Shown in pieces: positions 34,876 to 42,937 of a DNA stretch of 64,000 bases (positions within the stretch are counted from its first letter, which is position 1; the number at the start of each line of letters is the position of its first letter). The stretch is from Hyphomicrobiaceae bacterium (GTDB lineage Bacteria; Pseudomonadota; Alphaproteobacteria; Rhizobiales; Hyphomicrobiaceae): NCBI GenBank assembly GCA_041397645.1, contig JAWKWE010000004.1, forward strand, positions 1 to 64,000, in the 5' to 3' direction. The translations under genes were made by a program, and so were the position numbers. The notes under the pieces were generated by a model that saw only the letters and a program-made list of their open reading frames with translations, was not told where the DNA came from and ran no database searches.

Positions 34876-35061
34876 CTACGGGTTTCGGCCAGATCGCCAG
34901 TGCTCGCTCAAAAGTGTCTCGCCTCGATTGATGATGTCCGTTTCCGACAGTGGCTCCAATTGCTCTTCCTGCTTCAGAACGTAGGAGCGCTGGTAGAGCG
35001 GGATTACTTACCGACACACCTTCTCGAAGACTTCATTTCTCGTGAGCTTGTCTGATCGCAT
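34876..35061 (-). pseudogene. DUF262 (GmrSD-like) N-terminal remnant with in-frame stop
   Basis: A frame from the ATG at 35061 reads MRSDKLTRNEVFEKVCR, then TAA (35008-35010), then continues in the same frame VIPLYQRSYVLKQEEQLEPL and SETDIINRGETLLSEHW to a TAG at 34876. The pattern IPxYQRxYV...EPL...DI is the N-terminal signature of DUF262, the family of GmrSD modification-dependent nucleases. A tyrosine codon changed to TAA would account for the internal stop. Only about 60 codons remain, and 23 bases separate the end from the SNF2 gene. The operon probably once began with a DUF262 gene, or this is a relic of an earlier neighbour. Confidence 0.6.
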
Positions 35062-35098
35062 GATCCGATCCCCACGCGAAGCATACGTCGAGAGCGAC

Positions 35099-35110
35099 CG
35101 ATTGCAATCG
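35099..35110. promoter_or_regulatory. Perfect 12-base palindrome upstream of the defence operon
   Basis: CGATTGCAATCG reads the same on both strands. It lies about 40 bases before the DUF262 remnant and 250 before the SNF2 start, in the only untranslated region that could hold the operon's promoter (35062-35248). It could be an operator; no regulator gene is adjacent. I see no convincing -35/-10 pair. Confidence 0.25.
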
Positions 35111-35248
35111 TTGGGTGCAATTTATGAACGCTGAACTGCGCAGTGTTTGGTATTTGGAATCATTGCCATGGGCGAGGACGCGCTAGGTGCGATTCTCAGC
35201 TGCCTCGGAGTAATTTCGGGACAGCAAGAGCAGGGTGCTCCTCGCGGG

Positions 35249-38200
35249 TCACGCCGCGCGATGTCCACTCAATTGATCGTCTGCAGGAACGCGCTGCGCA
35301 TATGTCTTGGCCCAGCAAAGCGCATTGACCAGCTTCATCTGGCCTATCGTCTTGCAGGGCACCGCCAACAGCCGTGGGCTCGCGACCAAGATGGCAAGTC
35401 CCTGTGCCCTCGAGATCGCCACGTTCAGACGATTGCGGCTGAACAGGAATTCGTGGTCGCGAGGCATCTCCTCGCCGCTCGAGGTCGTCATCGAAACAAT
35501 GACCACCGGGGCTTCCTGCCCCTGGAATTTATCCACGGTGCCGATGCGCGCGTCAGCCGGTAACGTGCCTTCGAGGCAGGCCACCTGCATGTTGTAGGGC
35601 GTGACGATTACGATATCGTCGAGCGTGAGCCTGCGCCTGTTCCCGTCCCGATCCGACCATTCCTGCTCCAGCAAGCTATCTACCAGCCAGTTGACGACCT
35701 CCGCTTCCTGCTCCGACCGCTGACCGCAGCCGGTATGCTCGACATTGACGAACGAAAGACCCGACGCCTTAATTGCCGCGTGCGCTCCCGACCCCATGAC
35801 GATGCCCTGCCGCTCGTTGCCGGCTGCCGCTTCCAAGCGGCCGTCATAGAACGCCTCGGATATGAACCCGCAGACGTTAGGATGCATGCGCCGGCTGGCC
35901 GGCAGGAATATGCCGAGATCATCCGGCACGGTCGCGTGCTCGCGGAGCACGTACTCGAGCGCCGACGATCCGGATTCGCCAGGGTGGGTGCCTTTGATCG
36001 GCTGACCGAGCTGCGCCTGATCGCCGACCAGCACGATGTTCCTCGCGCTTGTGCCCATTGCAACCACGTTGGCGAGTGACACCTGCCCCGCCTCGTCGAC
36101 GAACAAATAATCGAGCGTGCGATCCAGATCTGTCCGGCTGAACAGCCACGCGGTTCCTGCGATCAGCTGGTGCCCCGCCACGTCTGCATTGTCGGTCGTA
36201 TTGCCCACGTACATGCCGCTGAAGGACTGGCTTTCCTTGCTTGATTTCTTGATGCCGCGGAACGCGAAGCCCTTCGCAAGCGCGACCGCCTCGATCTCTT
36301 CCAGAAGCTTGTTGATGGCCTTGTGGGAGTTCGAAGCGACGCCGACGCGCTTGCCCGCCTGCAGCAGCGTGACGATCGCCCGTGCCGACGTATAGGTCTT
36401 GCCGGCGCCCGGCGGTCCCTGCATGACGAGATAGCTCTCATCGAGTGCCTGCACGGCCTCCACGGCCCGTGCGAGCGGATCTCCGGCGAGGCCCGCCAGC
36501 GTCTTGCCGCCGGACAGGCGGGGCGCCGCCTTCGCAACAAGCGCCCTCACGGCGGCATAGTCACCGCCGCCCGCACATGCAGCCTCTGCCACGCGGAAGA
36601 TGGCTTCCTTGATCGGCTTTGTGTTGATAGGACCGCTCGGGATCAGCGAGAGCGTATGCGGCAGCGCCCCGGCTTTCTTGCCGCGCCTGAGCTGGATGCG
36701 CCGCGCCTTCTCGTCGAGCATCGCGACTTCCCCGGCCGGCTCGAGCGAATCCGCAAGCAGCGGTTTATCATCCTCCCGGATTTTCGTGTCCTGCGCGGGG
36801 TAGTCATAAGTGAACACCAGAGACTGCTTGTCGGCCACGCCCTGCGCGACCGGCGCGGCGACCAGACCACCGAGACATTCGGCATCGTCAATCAGATCTT
36901 CATCAGGCCGCGACTGCCGATCGAACATGGCCCAGTAATCGGGCTTGGCCTCGCGCCGGTGAAATTCCAGTAGATCCGCCAGCACCGCAGCCGACGGATC
37001 AGACGACCGGTGCAGCCGCTCACTCAATTCCGCGGTACGCTGTTCTGCTGCCTCGCGTTTGTCGGTCTTGCTCCGGTCCTCGCCGGACGCTGTACGCACG
37101 AACCAGCCTGCTGTCGCCGGCCTAATGCGGAGGAGCCAGTCGCGCAGCATGATCGTCGAGACGCAGTCGATCCGGTTGTACTCGGCGATCTCGGCTATCA
37201 GCGTGGCGTCCTGCAACTCGCGCCACCGCTCGTACATGACGACGCTCTCGCCAGCCGTCTTCACCTCGCCGGCACGCTTTTCCATATAGAACACTTCCAT
37301 GTTCTTGATCGAGTAGCGCGGCTCGGAGACTCGCACGCCCTCCGCCACAACCCGATAGAGGTCCACGAGTTTGCCGCGCCTCAGGAGATCGTCGATTTCG
37401 GCCTCGCGGGTCCCGTGCAGGGTCGACAAGCGCTTGAGCGCCGAGGCTTCATAGGATGCGTAATGGTAGACGTGCGCAGCCGGATGCGCTCCGAGCCGCT
37501 CCACGATGAAATCAACGGCCTGCTCGAACGCCCGCTTCTCTTCTGCCCGGTCATGCGCCCAGAACGGCGTGAACACCGCCTTGTCCGCGGTGCCGGTCAA
37601 AAATCCGAGCAGATACTCGAGCCCTCCCGGATAGAGAGGATCGCCTTCCATGTCGAAGAACATATCCCCAGGGTTCGGCTTTGGCATCCGGCAGAACCCG
37701 CGACCTGCTTCCGTCGGCAGAATCTCGAACCGGTCCTGTCCATCGTTACGCTTTGCCACCTGCAGGCGCGCCTGCTGACCGAGACGCTCGACGATCGCCG
37801 GCGCCAGGCCCTTGACGGCGCCGATCTTGAGCGACGCCAGCTGCGCCATCGTCGATATCCCCGCCTCACGGAGGTACCGCGCCTGCGTCGAACGCATGTT
37901 GGCGACGCCGCTCAAATGGTCCGTCTCGATCCAGTGTGCTTCACACACCGTCGCCCAATGGCAGTACTGGCATTGTGCGCACGGCTCCGGCTCGGAGGCC
38001 GCCGGAGGCTCCGCGACGAACTGCTCGAACCGCTGCATCGCGGCCCCAATGTAATCATAGCAATCACTGGTTTTCAGCGATGCTTCCGAACCATCCCCGA
38101 GCTTGACATGCAGCGTTCCGGGCAACACGCCCTGATCTGACTTCAGCAGCTTCGCATAAACACCAAGCTGCACCGCGTGACTCGCTTTCGCCGTGCGCGC

Positions 38201-38608
38201 GAGCTTGGTGTCGATCACGACATAGCTCCACCCGCCCAACAGCGAAGGCACCTCAACTCTGCGAAGGAAATCGGAGTAACCATGCCAGGGGCGATCAATA
38301 AGTGCTCCTTGATAGATGATATCGGCGCCCCGCTTCATCGCTTCCCGCGTGGCGGCTGCGCGCTCGTCAACGGTACCCTCTGGCGCGATCGTTTCGATCG
38401 TAAGGCCAGCCTCGCCGAGCTCCCGCAGATAGGCCCGCTCGTGCTCAAGGCCCCGCTGCTGCAGAAGCGTGGTCTGCGCGTCAACGATGTCGGGAGGTCG
38501 CGGACCGCCCCTTGCTGCCGTGGCGTCGAGCCACGTCGCATGGCGGCACCCAATGAACGTCACCAGATCACTGGCCGAAAACAGCAGACCGCTTGCCGTG
38601 TTCCTCAC
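35249..38608 (-). CDS. TM0106-type RecB nuclease / RNase H-like / Dna2-like helicase fusion
   Basis: This protein of 1119 residues has three parts. Residues 10-250 form a Cas4/RecB-like nuclease: GYSDFLRRVE, the active-site YVVIDTKL (129-136), HAVQLGVYAKLL, and four cysteines (C21 and CAQCQYCHWATVC) that probably bind an Fe-S cluster. Residues 310-510 carry the D-x-E of a DnaQ/RNase H-like domain (DMFFDMEGDPLYPGG). Residues 690-1119 are a Dna2/Upf1-like helicase: VMQGPPGAGKTYTSARAI, LFVDEAGQVS, VLVGDQAQLGQPI, VDKFQGQEAPVVIV and RLNVAISRAQG. It ends 32 bases upstream of the RES gene on the same strand. It could process DNA ends; a defence role is inferred from context. Confidence 0.85.
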   Translation of the reverse strand: MRNTASGLLFSASDLVTFIGCRHATWLDATAARGGPRPPDIVDAQTTLLQQRGLEHERAYLRELGEAGLTIETIAPEGTVDERAAATREAMKRGADIIYQGALIDRPWHGYSDFLRRVEVPSLLGGWSYVVIDTKLARTAKASHAVQLGVYAKLLKSDQGVLPGTLHVKLGDGSEASLKTSDCYDYIGAAMQRFEQFVAEPPAASEPEPCAQCQYCHWATVCEAHWIETDHLSGVANMRSTQARYLREAGISTMAQLASLKIGAVKGLAPAIVERLGQQARLQVAKRNDGQDRFEILPTEAGRGFCRMPKPNPGDMFFDMEGDPLYPGGLEYLLGFLTGTADKAVFTPFWAHDRAEEKRAFEQAVDFIVERLGAHPAAHVYHYASYEASALKRLSTLHGTREAEIDDLLRRGKLVDLYRVVAEGVRVSEPRYSIKNMEVFYMEKRAGEVKTAGESVVMYERWRELQDATLIAEIAEYNRIDCVSTIMLRDWLLRIRPATAGWFVRTASGEDRSKTDKREAAEQRTAELSERLHRSSDPSAAVLADLLEFHRREAKPDYWAMFDRQSRPDEDLIDDAECLGGLVAAPVAQGVADKQSLVFTYDYPAQDTKIREDDKPLLADSLEPAGEVAMLDEKARRIQLRRGKKAGALPHTLSLIPSGPINTKPIKEAIFRVAEAACAGGGDYAAVRALVAKAAPRLSGGKTLAGLAGDPLARAVEAVQALDESYLVMQGPPGAGKTYTSARAIVTLLQAGKRVGVASNSHKAINKLLEEIEAVALAKGFAFRGIKKSSKESQSFSGMYVGNTTDNADVAGHQLIAGTAWLFSRTDLDRTLDYLFVDEAGQVSLANVVAMGTSARNIVLVGDQAQLGQPIKGTHPGESGSSALEYVLREHATVPDDLGIFLPASRRMHPNVCGFISEAFYDGRLEAAAGNERQGIVMGSGAHAAIKASGLSFVNVEHTGCGQRSEQEAEVVNWLVDSLLEQEWSDRDGNRRRLTLDDIVIVTPYNMQVACLEGTLPADARIGTVDKFQGQEAPVVIVSMTTSSGEEMPRDHEFLFSRNRLNVAISRAQGLAILVASPRLLAVPCKTIGQMKLVNALCWAKTYAQRVPADDQLSGHRAA

Positions 38609-38640
38609 GTCCCTCTCCCCGCCTTATCCCCGTCACCACG

Positions 38641-39354
38641 TCATGCTGCCGCCTTGGCTCCCAATGTAATCAAAGTCGCCGGATCGAATGTTTGCTCGGT
38701 CTGGTCGGAGTAGTCGTAGATGCCGCTGATGCGCGAGCCGTCCCATACGAAGCAGTAGTGCTTGGCCTGGGTAGCCCGGGCCATCGCGGTCGGCCGGAAC
38801 AGCACTGCCGTCGATTCCCTCACACGGAACGGGCTCGCCAGCAGCACGCCGTACGAGCCCTGTTCGCGCAGTTTCTGACAAATGCGTCGCGTCTCTGCGC
38901 TGTCCCCGACGCGTGGCCAGTTAGTAAGATCGTGCAGCGTCGCCGAGACCGGCGTTACCAGCTGCCGCATATCCAGTCTCATCGGCGGCATGGCGGTCGC
39001 GCGCATGAACGCCTCTCGACGCTGCACGGCCGCCGCAAGGGCGCCCTTCTCGGTTTCCGCAACGATGCAAACGCCGTAGCTTCCATCGGAGTACGGCGTC
39101 GGCTCTGGATCGAGATAGGCGAATGGCGCGACCAACCATGGCTGCATTACGTGCCGATCATCCGGGCGCAGGAAGTCGCCCACGCCGCCGTCGGGCGACA
39201 GCCGCGGGTTGGTCAGCGTCTCAAGCGCCTTGAGTGCCTCTCGGCCCTTCTGGTCGGCGACAGGCTCGTACAGCTCCACCGGCGGAAACCGCGACGGTAT
39301 CAGCCGGCAGGCTCTCCCCCATGAAACATGCTTGCTGGGGATATCATCATCCAT
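38641..39354 (-). CDS. RES-domain toxin
   Basis: This protein of 237 residues is the toxin of a type II RES-Xre pair. RES toxins studied so far deplete cellular NAD+. I chose the ATG at 39354 because it lies one base after the antitoxin stop (TGAGATG); an upstream start would overlap the antitoxin. The RES region shows the early arginine (WGRACRLIPSRF), YSDGSYGVCIVAETEKGALA in the middle and a C-terminal serine-containing segment (SDQTEQTFDP). The gene follows its antitoxin in the usual order. A helicase/nuclease gene follows 32 bases on and may be read through. Confidence 0.8.
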   Translation of the reverse strand: MDDDIPSKHVSWGRACRLIPSRFPPVELYEPVADQKGREALKALETLTNPRLSPDGGVGDFLRPDDRHVMQPWLVAPFAYLDPEPTPYSDGSYGVCIVAETEKGALAAAVQRREAFMRATAMPPMRLDMRQLVTPVSATLHDLTNWPRVGDSAETRRICQKLREQGSYGVLLASPFRVRESTAVLFRPTAMARATQAKHYCFVWDGSRISGIYDYSDQTEQTFDPATLITLGAKAAA

Positions 39355-39355
39355 C

Positions 39356-39751
39356 TCACCCGCCTCGCTGCGCATCCAGATACGCACGCACCTTGTAGAT
39401 CTCGACGATCGAACCGGTCGCCATCATGAACTCGAGCGCACTCTTGCCCCCGAATATCGGGGCCGCGTTCTTCCTCCTGATCCACTCGTGTGCGAGCGCG
39501 TCATCCGGAATCAGAAGTCGGAGGCACCGGTAGATCGACGCGACGTGAGAGATTCGCTCACGCGTATCTTGGGAGAGAGCGCCGCCGTCCTTCTTCCACT
39601 TGAAGAAGGTCGATCGCGGCGGCGCTCCGAGCAGACTGATCTGCTGCTCCGTCGATAGCCCCCACTTCTCTGCGATCCCGAAAAAACCCCGCAACTCTGC
39701 GCTGTTGTCGGTGTCGGCCTGCTTTGCCGCTGCTTTGGTCATCACATCCAT
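39356..39751 (-). CDS. MbcA/ParS/Xre-family antitoxin
   Basis: The protein has 131 residues from the ATG at 39751, chosen for the AGGAGG four bases before it; ATGs at 39742 and 39772 are alternatives. The N-terminal half is a helix-turn-helix-like region (WGLSTEQQISLLGAPPRSTF) that should bind DNA. The C-terminal half is the toxin-binding domain with GGKSALEFMMATGSIVEIYK, a close match to the family ending. It should neutralise the RES toxin and repress its own promoter. The promoter region facing bilA contains six AGTC half-sites. Confidence 0.85.
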   Translation of the reverse strand: MDVMTKAAAKQADTDNSAELRGFFGIAEKWGLSTEQQISLLGAPPRSTFFKWKKDGGALSQDTRERISHVASIYRCLRLLIPDDALAHEWIRRKNAAPIFGGKSALEFMMATGSIVEIYKVRAYLDAQRGG

Positions 39752-39764
39752 GGCTCCTCCTGAT

Positions 39765-39845
39765 AGTCCCATTTTAGACTTTTATGTTGACGAAGTCCAG
39801 ACATGGCTTTAAGTCTAAATTGAGACTAAGCGATACATTTAGTCC
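39765..39845. promoter_or_regulatory. Cluster of AGTCC/AGTCT half-sites between antitoxin and bilA
   Basis: AGTCC, AGACT, AGTCC, AGTCT, AGACT and AGTCC occur at 39765, 39776, 39794, 39812, 39823 and 39841. The middle pair forms an inverted repeat AGTCT-AAATTG-AGACT (39812-39827). The cluster fills the 113-base gap between two divergent operons. By analogy with Xre-type antitoxins it is probably the antitoxin's operator and may also control the Bil operon. AGGAG at 39854-39858 is the ribosome site of bilA. Confidence 0.55.
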
Positions 39846-39864
39846 AAATCTATAGGAGAAGCCA

Positions 39865-40350
39865 ATGTCTCAAGTGCCTGTATTCGTTCATGTTCACGGC
39901 GAAAACGCCCTGCATGAAGCCGACCTCAAAGTGCCGCTCGACGGCCACACTCTGCTCGAATCGCTGCGGGCAGCCGGCGTGGCCATCGGACCGGACTCCT
40001 TGGTCTTCCTCGACGAGGACGACCAGCCGGCCGAACCCTCTCGACGCTTCCAAGAGCTCAAACCCGGCACCCTGATTCACGTCAGCAAGTGCCGGCACAT
40101 CGATGTCACCCTGAACTATCTCGATCAGGTGCTACGCCACCCGTTCCCGCCGGGTACGCCGCTCAAGCGCGTCAAGGAGTGGGCGGGAAAGCAACTGCAC
40201 ATGGCGCCGACGGACGCCGCGGAGCACGTCCTGCAGGTGTGCGGCGGACACGACCGGCCGGCCTCCGACACGCCGCTGAGCGAGCTCGTCGGGTACTGCG
40301 CCTGCGGCGTCTGCTTAGAGTTCGTTCCCGACAAGCGCGTTGAGGGCTGA
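39865..40350 (+). CDS. bilA: BilA, two-domain ubiquitin-like (ISG15-like) protein
   Basis: This protein of 161 residues begins the Bil operon. Two beta-grasp domains are visible in tandem: residues 4-75 (VFVHVHGENALHEADLKVPL ... GTLIHVSKC) and 77-155 (CRHIDVTLNYLDQVL ... CLEFVPD). The tail ends RVEG, so a single C-terminal glycine is available for E1 activation. The double domain is the mark of ISG15 and of BilA. In studied Bil systems this protein is conjugated to phage structural proteins and impairs new particles. A good ribosome site precedes the ATG. The E2 gene starts two bases after the stop. Confidence 0.82.
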   Translation: MSQVPVFVHVHGENALHEADLKVPLDGHTLLESLRAAGVAIGPDSLVFLDEDDQPAEPSRRFQELKPGTLIHVSKCRHIDVTLNYLDQVLRHPFPPGTPLKRVKEWAGKQLHMAPTDAAEHVLQVCGGHDRPASDTPLSELVGYCACGVCLEFVPDKRVEG

Positions 40351-40352
40351 TC

Positions 40353-40832
40353 ATGTCGCTCCCGCCCGACCGCGCCATGCTCGAACGTGATCTCGCCGGG
40401 GCTGCGTTTCGCCTCGGCGAGATGTCCGGCCGATGGCATCTGGTGAAGCAGTCATGGCCGCATGTCTGCATCGCCGTCACAGCGTCGGAGCGCGCAAGCG
40501 CTCCCGCCGCCTTCACTTTCCGCTTCGAATGCAGCGGCTATCCGGCACGGCCTCCGTCGGCCCAGCTTTGGGACTGCGACCTCGACGCGCCGCTTCCCGC
40601 TTCACGCTGGCCCGGCGGCCGGAGTCTGGTCGCCGACGTCTTCAGGCCGGACTGGGAGCAGGGCCGCGCTCTCTATCACCCTTGCGACCGCATCACGATC
40701 GATACGCACCCCGATTGGCGCAACCAGCATCCGGCCCGCCTCTGGCGACCTGAACGCGGCATAACCTTCTACCTCGAGCAGATCCATGATCTCCTGCATT
40801 CACCGCATTATTCAGGCCTTCGCGCCGCCTGA
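40353..40832 (+). CDS. bilB: BilB, E2-like conjugating enzyme
   Basis: This protein of 159 residues has the outline of a bacterial E2: an N-terminal helix with ERDL, a beta-sheet with FTFRFECSGYPARPPSAQLW (the P-x-x-P turn of E2 folds), then LYHPCDRITIDTHPDW. Cys111 is the likely thioester cysteine. It should accept BilA from the E1 and pass it to target lysines. It starts two bases after bilA and overlaps the next gene by 47 bases, a strong sign of co-translation. Confidence 0.82.
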   Translation: MSLPPDRAMLERDLAGAAFRLGEMSGRWHLVKQSWPHVCIAVTASERASAPAAFTFRFECSGYPARPPSAQLWDCDLDAPLPASRWPGGRSLVADVFRPDWEQGRALYHPCDRITIDTHPDWRNQHPARLWRPERGITFYLEQIHDLLHSPHYSGLRAA

Positions 40833-41313
40833 TCACCGCCTCGACTGTCCGCCGCGTCTCTGGCGGACCCTTGTTGCCGAGCTCGAGCGTCGCGGAGGCC
40901 GCCGGCACGAAGCAGGCGCGTTCCTTCTCGGCACCATCACCGGCGAACGGCGCCGCGCGAGCGACATCGTCTTTTACGACGACCTCGATGTCCGCGCGTA
41001 CGCAAGCGGCATCTGCGTGCTGGACGGCAACGCATTTGCCCGGCTCTGGGCAATCTGCCGCGAGCGTGGCCAAACGGTCGTGGCCGACGTCCACACGCAC
41101 CCCGGCGCCGCCTGGCAAAGCCATTCCGACCGGACGAACCCGATGATCGCGCGCGCAGGGCACGTCGCGGTGATCCTGCCCGACTACGCACGGGCTCCGG
41201 TCGATCTCTCCCGCATCGGCGTCTTCGAATACCGCGGCGCGCATAGCTGGGAAGACCGCAGCCCGGTGCGCGGACACCGATTCCTGAACCTCTCCCGATG
41301 GAGCTGGCCATGA
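40786..41313 (+). CDS. bilC: BilC, JAB/JAMM deconjugating peptidase
   Basis: This protein of 175 residues has the zinc-peptidase motif of JAB/MPN+ enzymes: Glu42 in HEAGAFLLG, His103 and His105 in VVADVHTHPG, and Ser112 and Asp115 in WQSHSD. The spacing is H-x-H-x6-S-x2-D, one residue shorter than the common form. It should remove BilA from targets or mature its C-terminus, as BilC does. The start overlaps the E2 gene by 47 bases and the stop overlaps the E1 start as ATGA. Confidence 0.85.
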   Translation: MISCIHRIIQAFAPPDHRLDCPPRLWRTLVAELERRGGRRHEAGAFLLGTITGERRRASDIVFYDDLDVRAYASGICVLDGNAFARLWAICRERGQTVVADVHTHPGAAWQSHSDRTNPMIARAGHVAVILPDYARAPVDLSRIGVFEYRGAHSWEDRSPVRGHRFLNLSRWSWP

Positions 41314-42665
41314 ACCTCCGTGCCAATCCCACTACGCTTCACCGCACCGCCAAATACTTCATGGACACCGGGCGCGCATCGAGCCCCGAGTCCGCGCTCG
41401 ACATCCTGCATGGCTTCGGCCTCTCGATCAGCATCGCCCCGGACGTGGCCGCAACCCGCAACGGTCAGATCGCGCTGCTCACACTCGTCAATATCGCCCG
41501 CCGCACATTCCTAAGCGGCGTCGAGGTTGCCGGCGTGCCCGCGATACCCTGTGCGCTCCCGCTGACCCGCGCGAAGGATCTGCGCGCTGCCGTAGCCGAG
41601 CTCGGCGGCAGGTGCGTGATCCAGCTGAATGGCAACTGGCCTCTAGCCGCCATCGGGGATGTCGCATCACCGCCGGCTGGTCCCCACTTCAGGCTCGTCT
41701 GGTCGGGTTGGCGCGGCGGTGTCATGACCAGAGCCCCGGGCACGGTCCCGACCGACCCCGACGCCATTCCGCTGACGCCCTGCCTCGCAGCCGCGATCTG
41801 CGCGGCTGAAGCCTTCGCGTATCACGCCAAGGACCACCCGCTCGCAGGGCGTCGCAGCACCGGCCTGTCCCTCTGGAAGCCGGGTGCCAACTGGCTTACC
41901 GCAGACGTTTCGGAGCCGGTCCTCGCGTTCCTGCCTGCGCAGCTCTGGCTGATTGGGTTGGGCAATCTTGGACAGGCCTACTCCTGGCTCCTCGCCTGCC
42001 TTCCCTACCGCAAGCCGTCGGACCTCGTACTGACCCTTCAGGATTTCGACCGCATCGAGCCCTCGAACGACAGCACATCCATGCTTTCGACGCCGGAGGT
42101 GGCAGGATCGAACAAAACCCGCCATGTCGCCGGCTGGCTTGAACAGCAGGGCTTCACCACGCACATCATCGAGCAGCACTTCTCGGCACACACACGTCGT
42201 CACGACAACGACCCGCGCGTCGCCGTCTGCGGCGTCGATAATGCCCTCGCGCGCGCGTCGCTCGAAGATGCAGGCTTTGATCTCGTCATCGAAGCCGGCC
42301 TCGGCGCAGGGCCGTCGGGCTTCCGAAGCCTGTCCATGCATACGTTCCCGTCGTCCCTCAGCGCGCGCCGTCTGTGGGGCGTTGCATCTCGGGCCCATCT
42401 TCCCGACGTCTCGGCCATGCCGGCCTATCAGGCGCTCAAGGATTCAGGGATCGACGCGTGCGGATTGACGAGGCTCGCCTCCCGGACCATCGGCGTGCCA
42501 TTCGTAGGGCTGAGCGCGGGTCTCCTTGTGATTTCCGAGATTCTGCGGCGGTTGCACTCCGGGCCTGCCCATGAAGTTATCGCTGGTTCCCTGCTGAACC
42601 CGGACGACCTCGAGGCGATAACCATGTCAACTGGACCATATGCTTTCGGCCACGTCTGCCTCTGA
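41310..42665 (+). CDS. bilD: BilD, E1-like ThiF-fold activating enzyme
   Basis: This protein of 451 residues starts at the ATG at 41310, which overlaps the bilC stop. Residues 1-200 are an unassigned N-terminal domain. Residues 208-440 are the ThiF/E1 Rossmann fold: AQLWLIGLGNLGQAYSWLL with GxGxxG at 216-221, LQDFDRIEPSNDSTSML (nucleotide-binding aspartates) and KTRHVAGWLEQQGF. A cysteine in GIDACGLTRL is a candidate for the thioester residue. It should adenylate BilA and hand it to BilB. The four-gene order A-B-C-D is the canonical Bil layout. Confidence 0.85.
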   Translation: MNLRANPTTLHRTAKYFMDTGRASSPESALDILHGFGLSISIAPDVAATRNGQIALLTLVNIARRTFLSGVEVAGVPAIPCALPLTRAKDLRAAVAELGGRCVIQLNGNWPLAAIGDVASPPAGPHFRLVWSGWRGGVMTRAPGTVPTDPDAIPLTPCLAAAICAAEAFAYHAKDHPLAGRRSTGLSLWKPGANWLTADVSEPVLAFLPAQLWLIGLGNLGQAYSWLLACLPYRKPSDLVLTLQDFDRIEPSNDSTSMLSTPEVAGSNKTRHVAGWLEQQGFTTHIIEQHFSAHTRRHDNDPRVAVCGVDNALARASLEDAGFDLVIEAGLGAGPSGFRSLSMHTFPSSLSARRLWGVASRAHLPDVSAMPAYQALKDSGIDACGLTRLASRTIGVPFVGLSAGLLVISEILRRLHSGPAHEVIAGSLLNPDDLEAITMSTGPYAFGHVCL

Positions 42666-42832
42666 CTGGCAGAATTGATGCTCACGCGCAAAACACCTTG
42701 TGGCTGACAATCTCTCCGCTCGACGCTCAAGCGGTCATAGGCTTGCTCAACAAGGGAGCACGAATTCGCACATTTGCAGCGCTAACAGCCCTCGACTTCT
42801 GCCGCAAAGGACGCATTGGTGGTGGCACAGGC

Positions 42833-42937
42833 GGCGGCTAGCCGCCCGCCAGACTCCCAGGGCTCGCCTCGCGGATCGCGGGGCTTCGGGTGGTGGGAGC
42901 GCCGCTGGGGCGCGCCCTTGAACCCACGGAGCCCACC
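42833..42937 (+). ncRNA. GC-rich structured leader before the DUF3489 gene
   Basis: A perfect palindrome GGCGGCTAGCCGCC sits at 42833-42846. After it, GCC-T-CGCG and CGCG-G-GGC can pair around GAT, and outside these CCAG...CTCCCA can pair with TGGGAG...CTGG, giving a nested fold that ends just before the DUF3489 start. I recall similar GC-rich leaders before DUF3489 genes in alphaproteobacteria. It could be an RNA control element or a recombination site. Nothing else is seen in 42666-42937. Confidence 0.35.

Noticed and set aside
37010..38140. 376-codon plus-strand frame across the RecB/Dna2 gene
   Set aside because: It is antisense to a clear nuclease-helicase gene, is rich in R, L and H as expected of a shadow frame in GC-rich DNA, and shows no motif.
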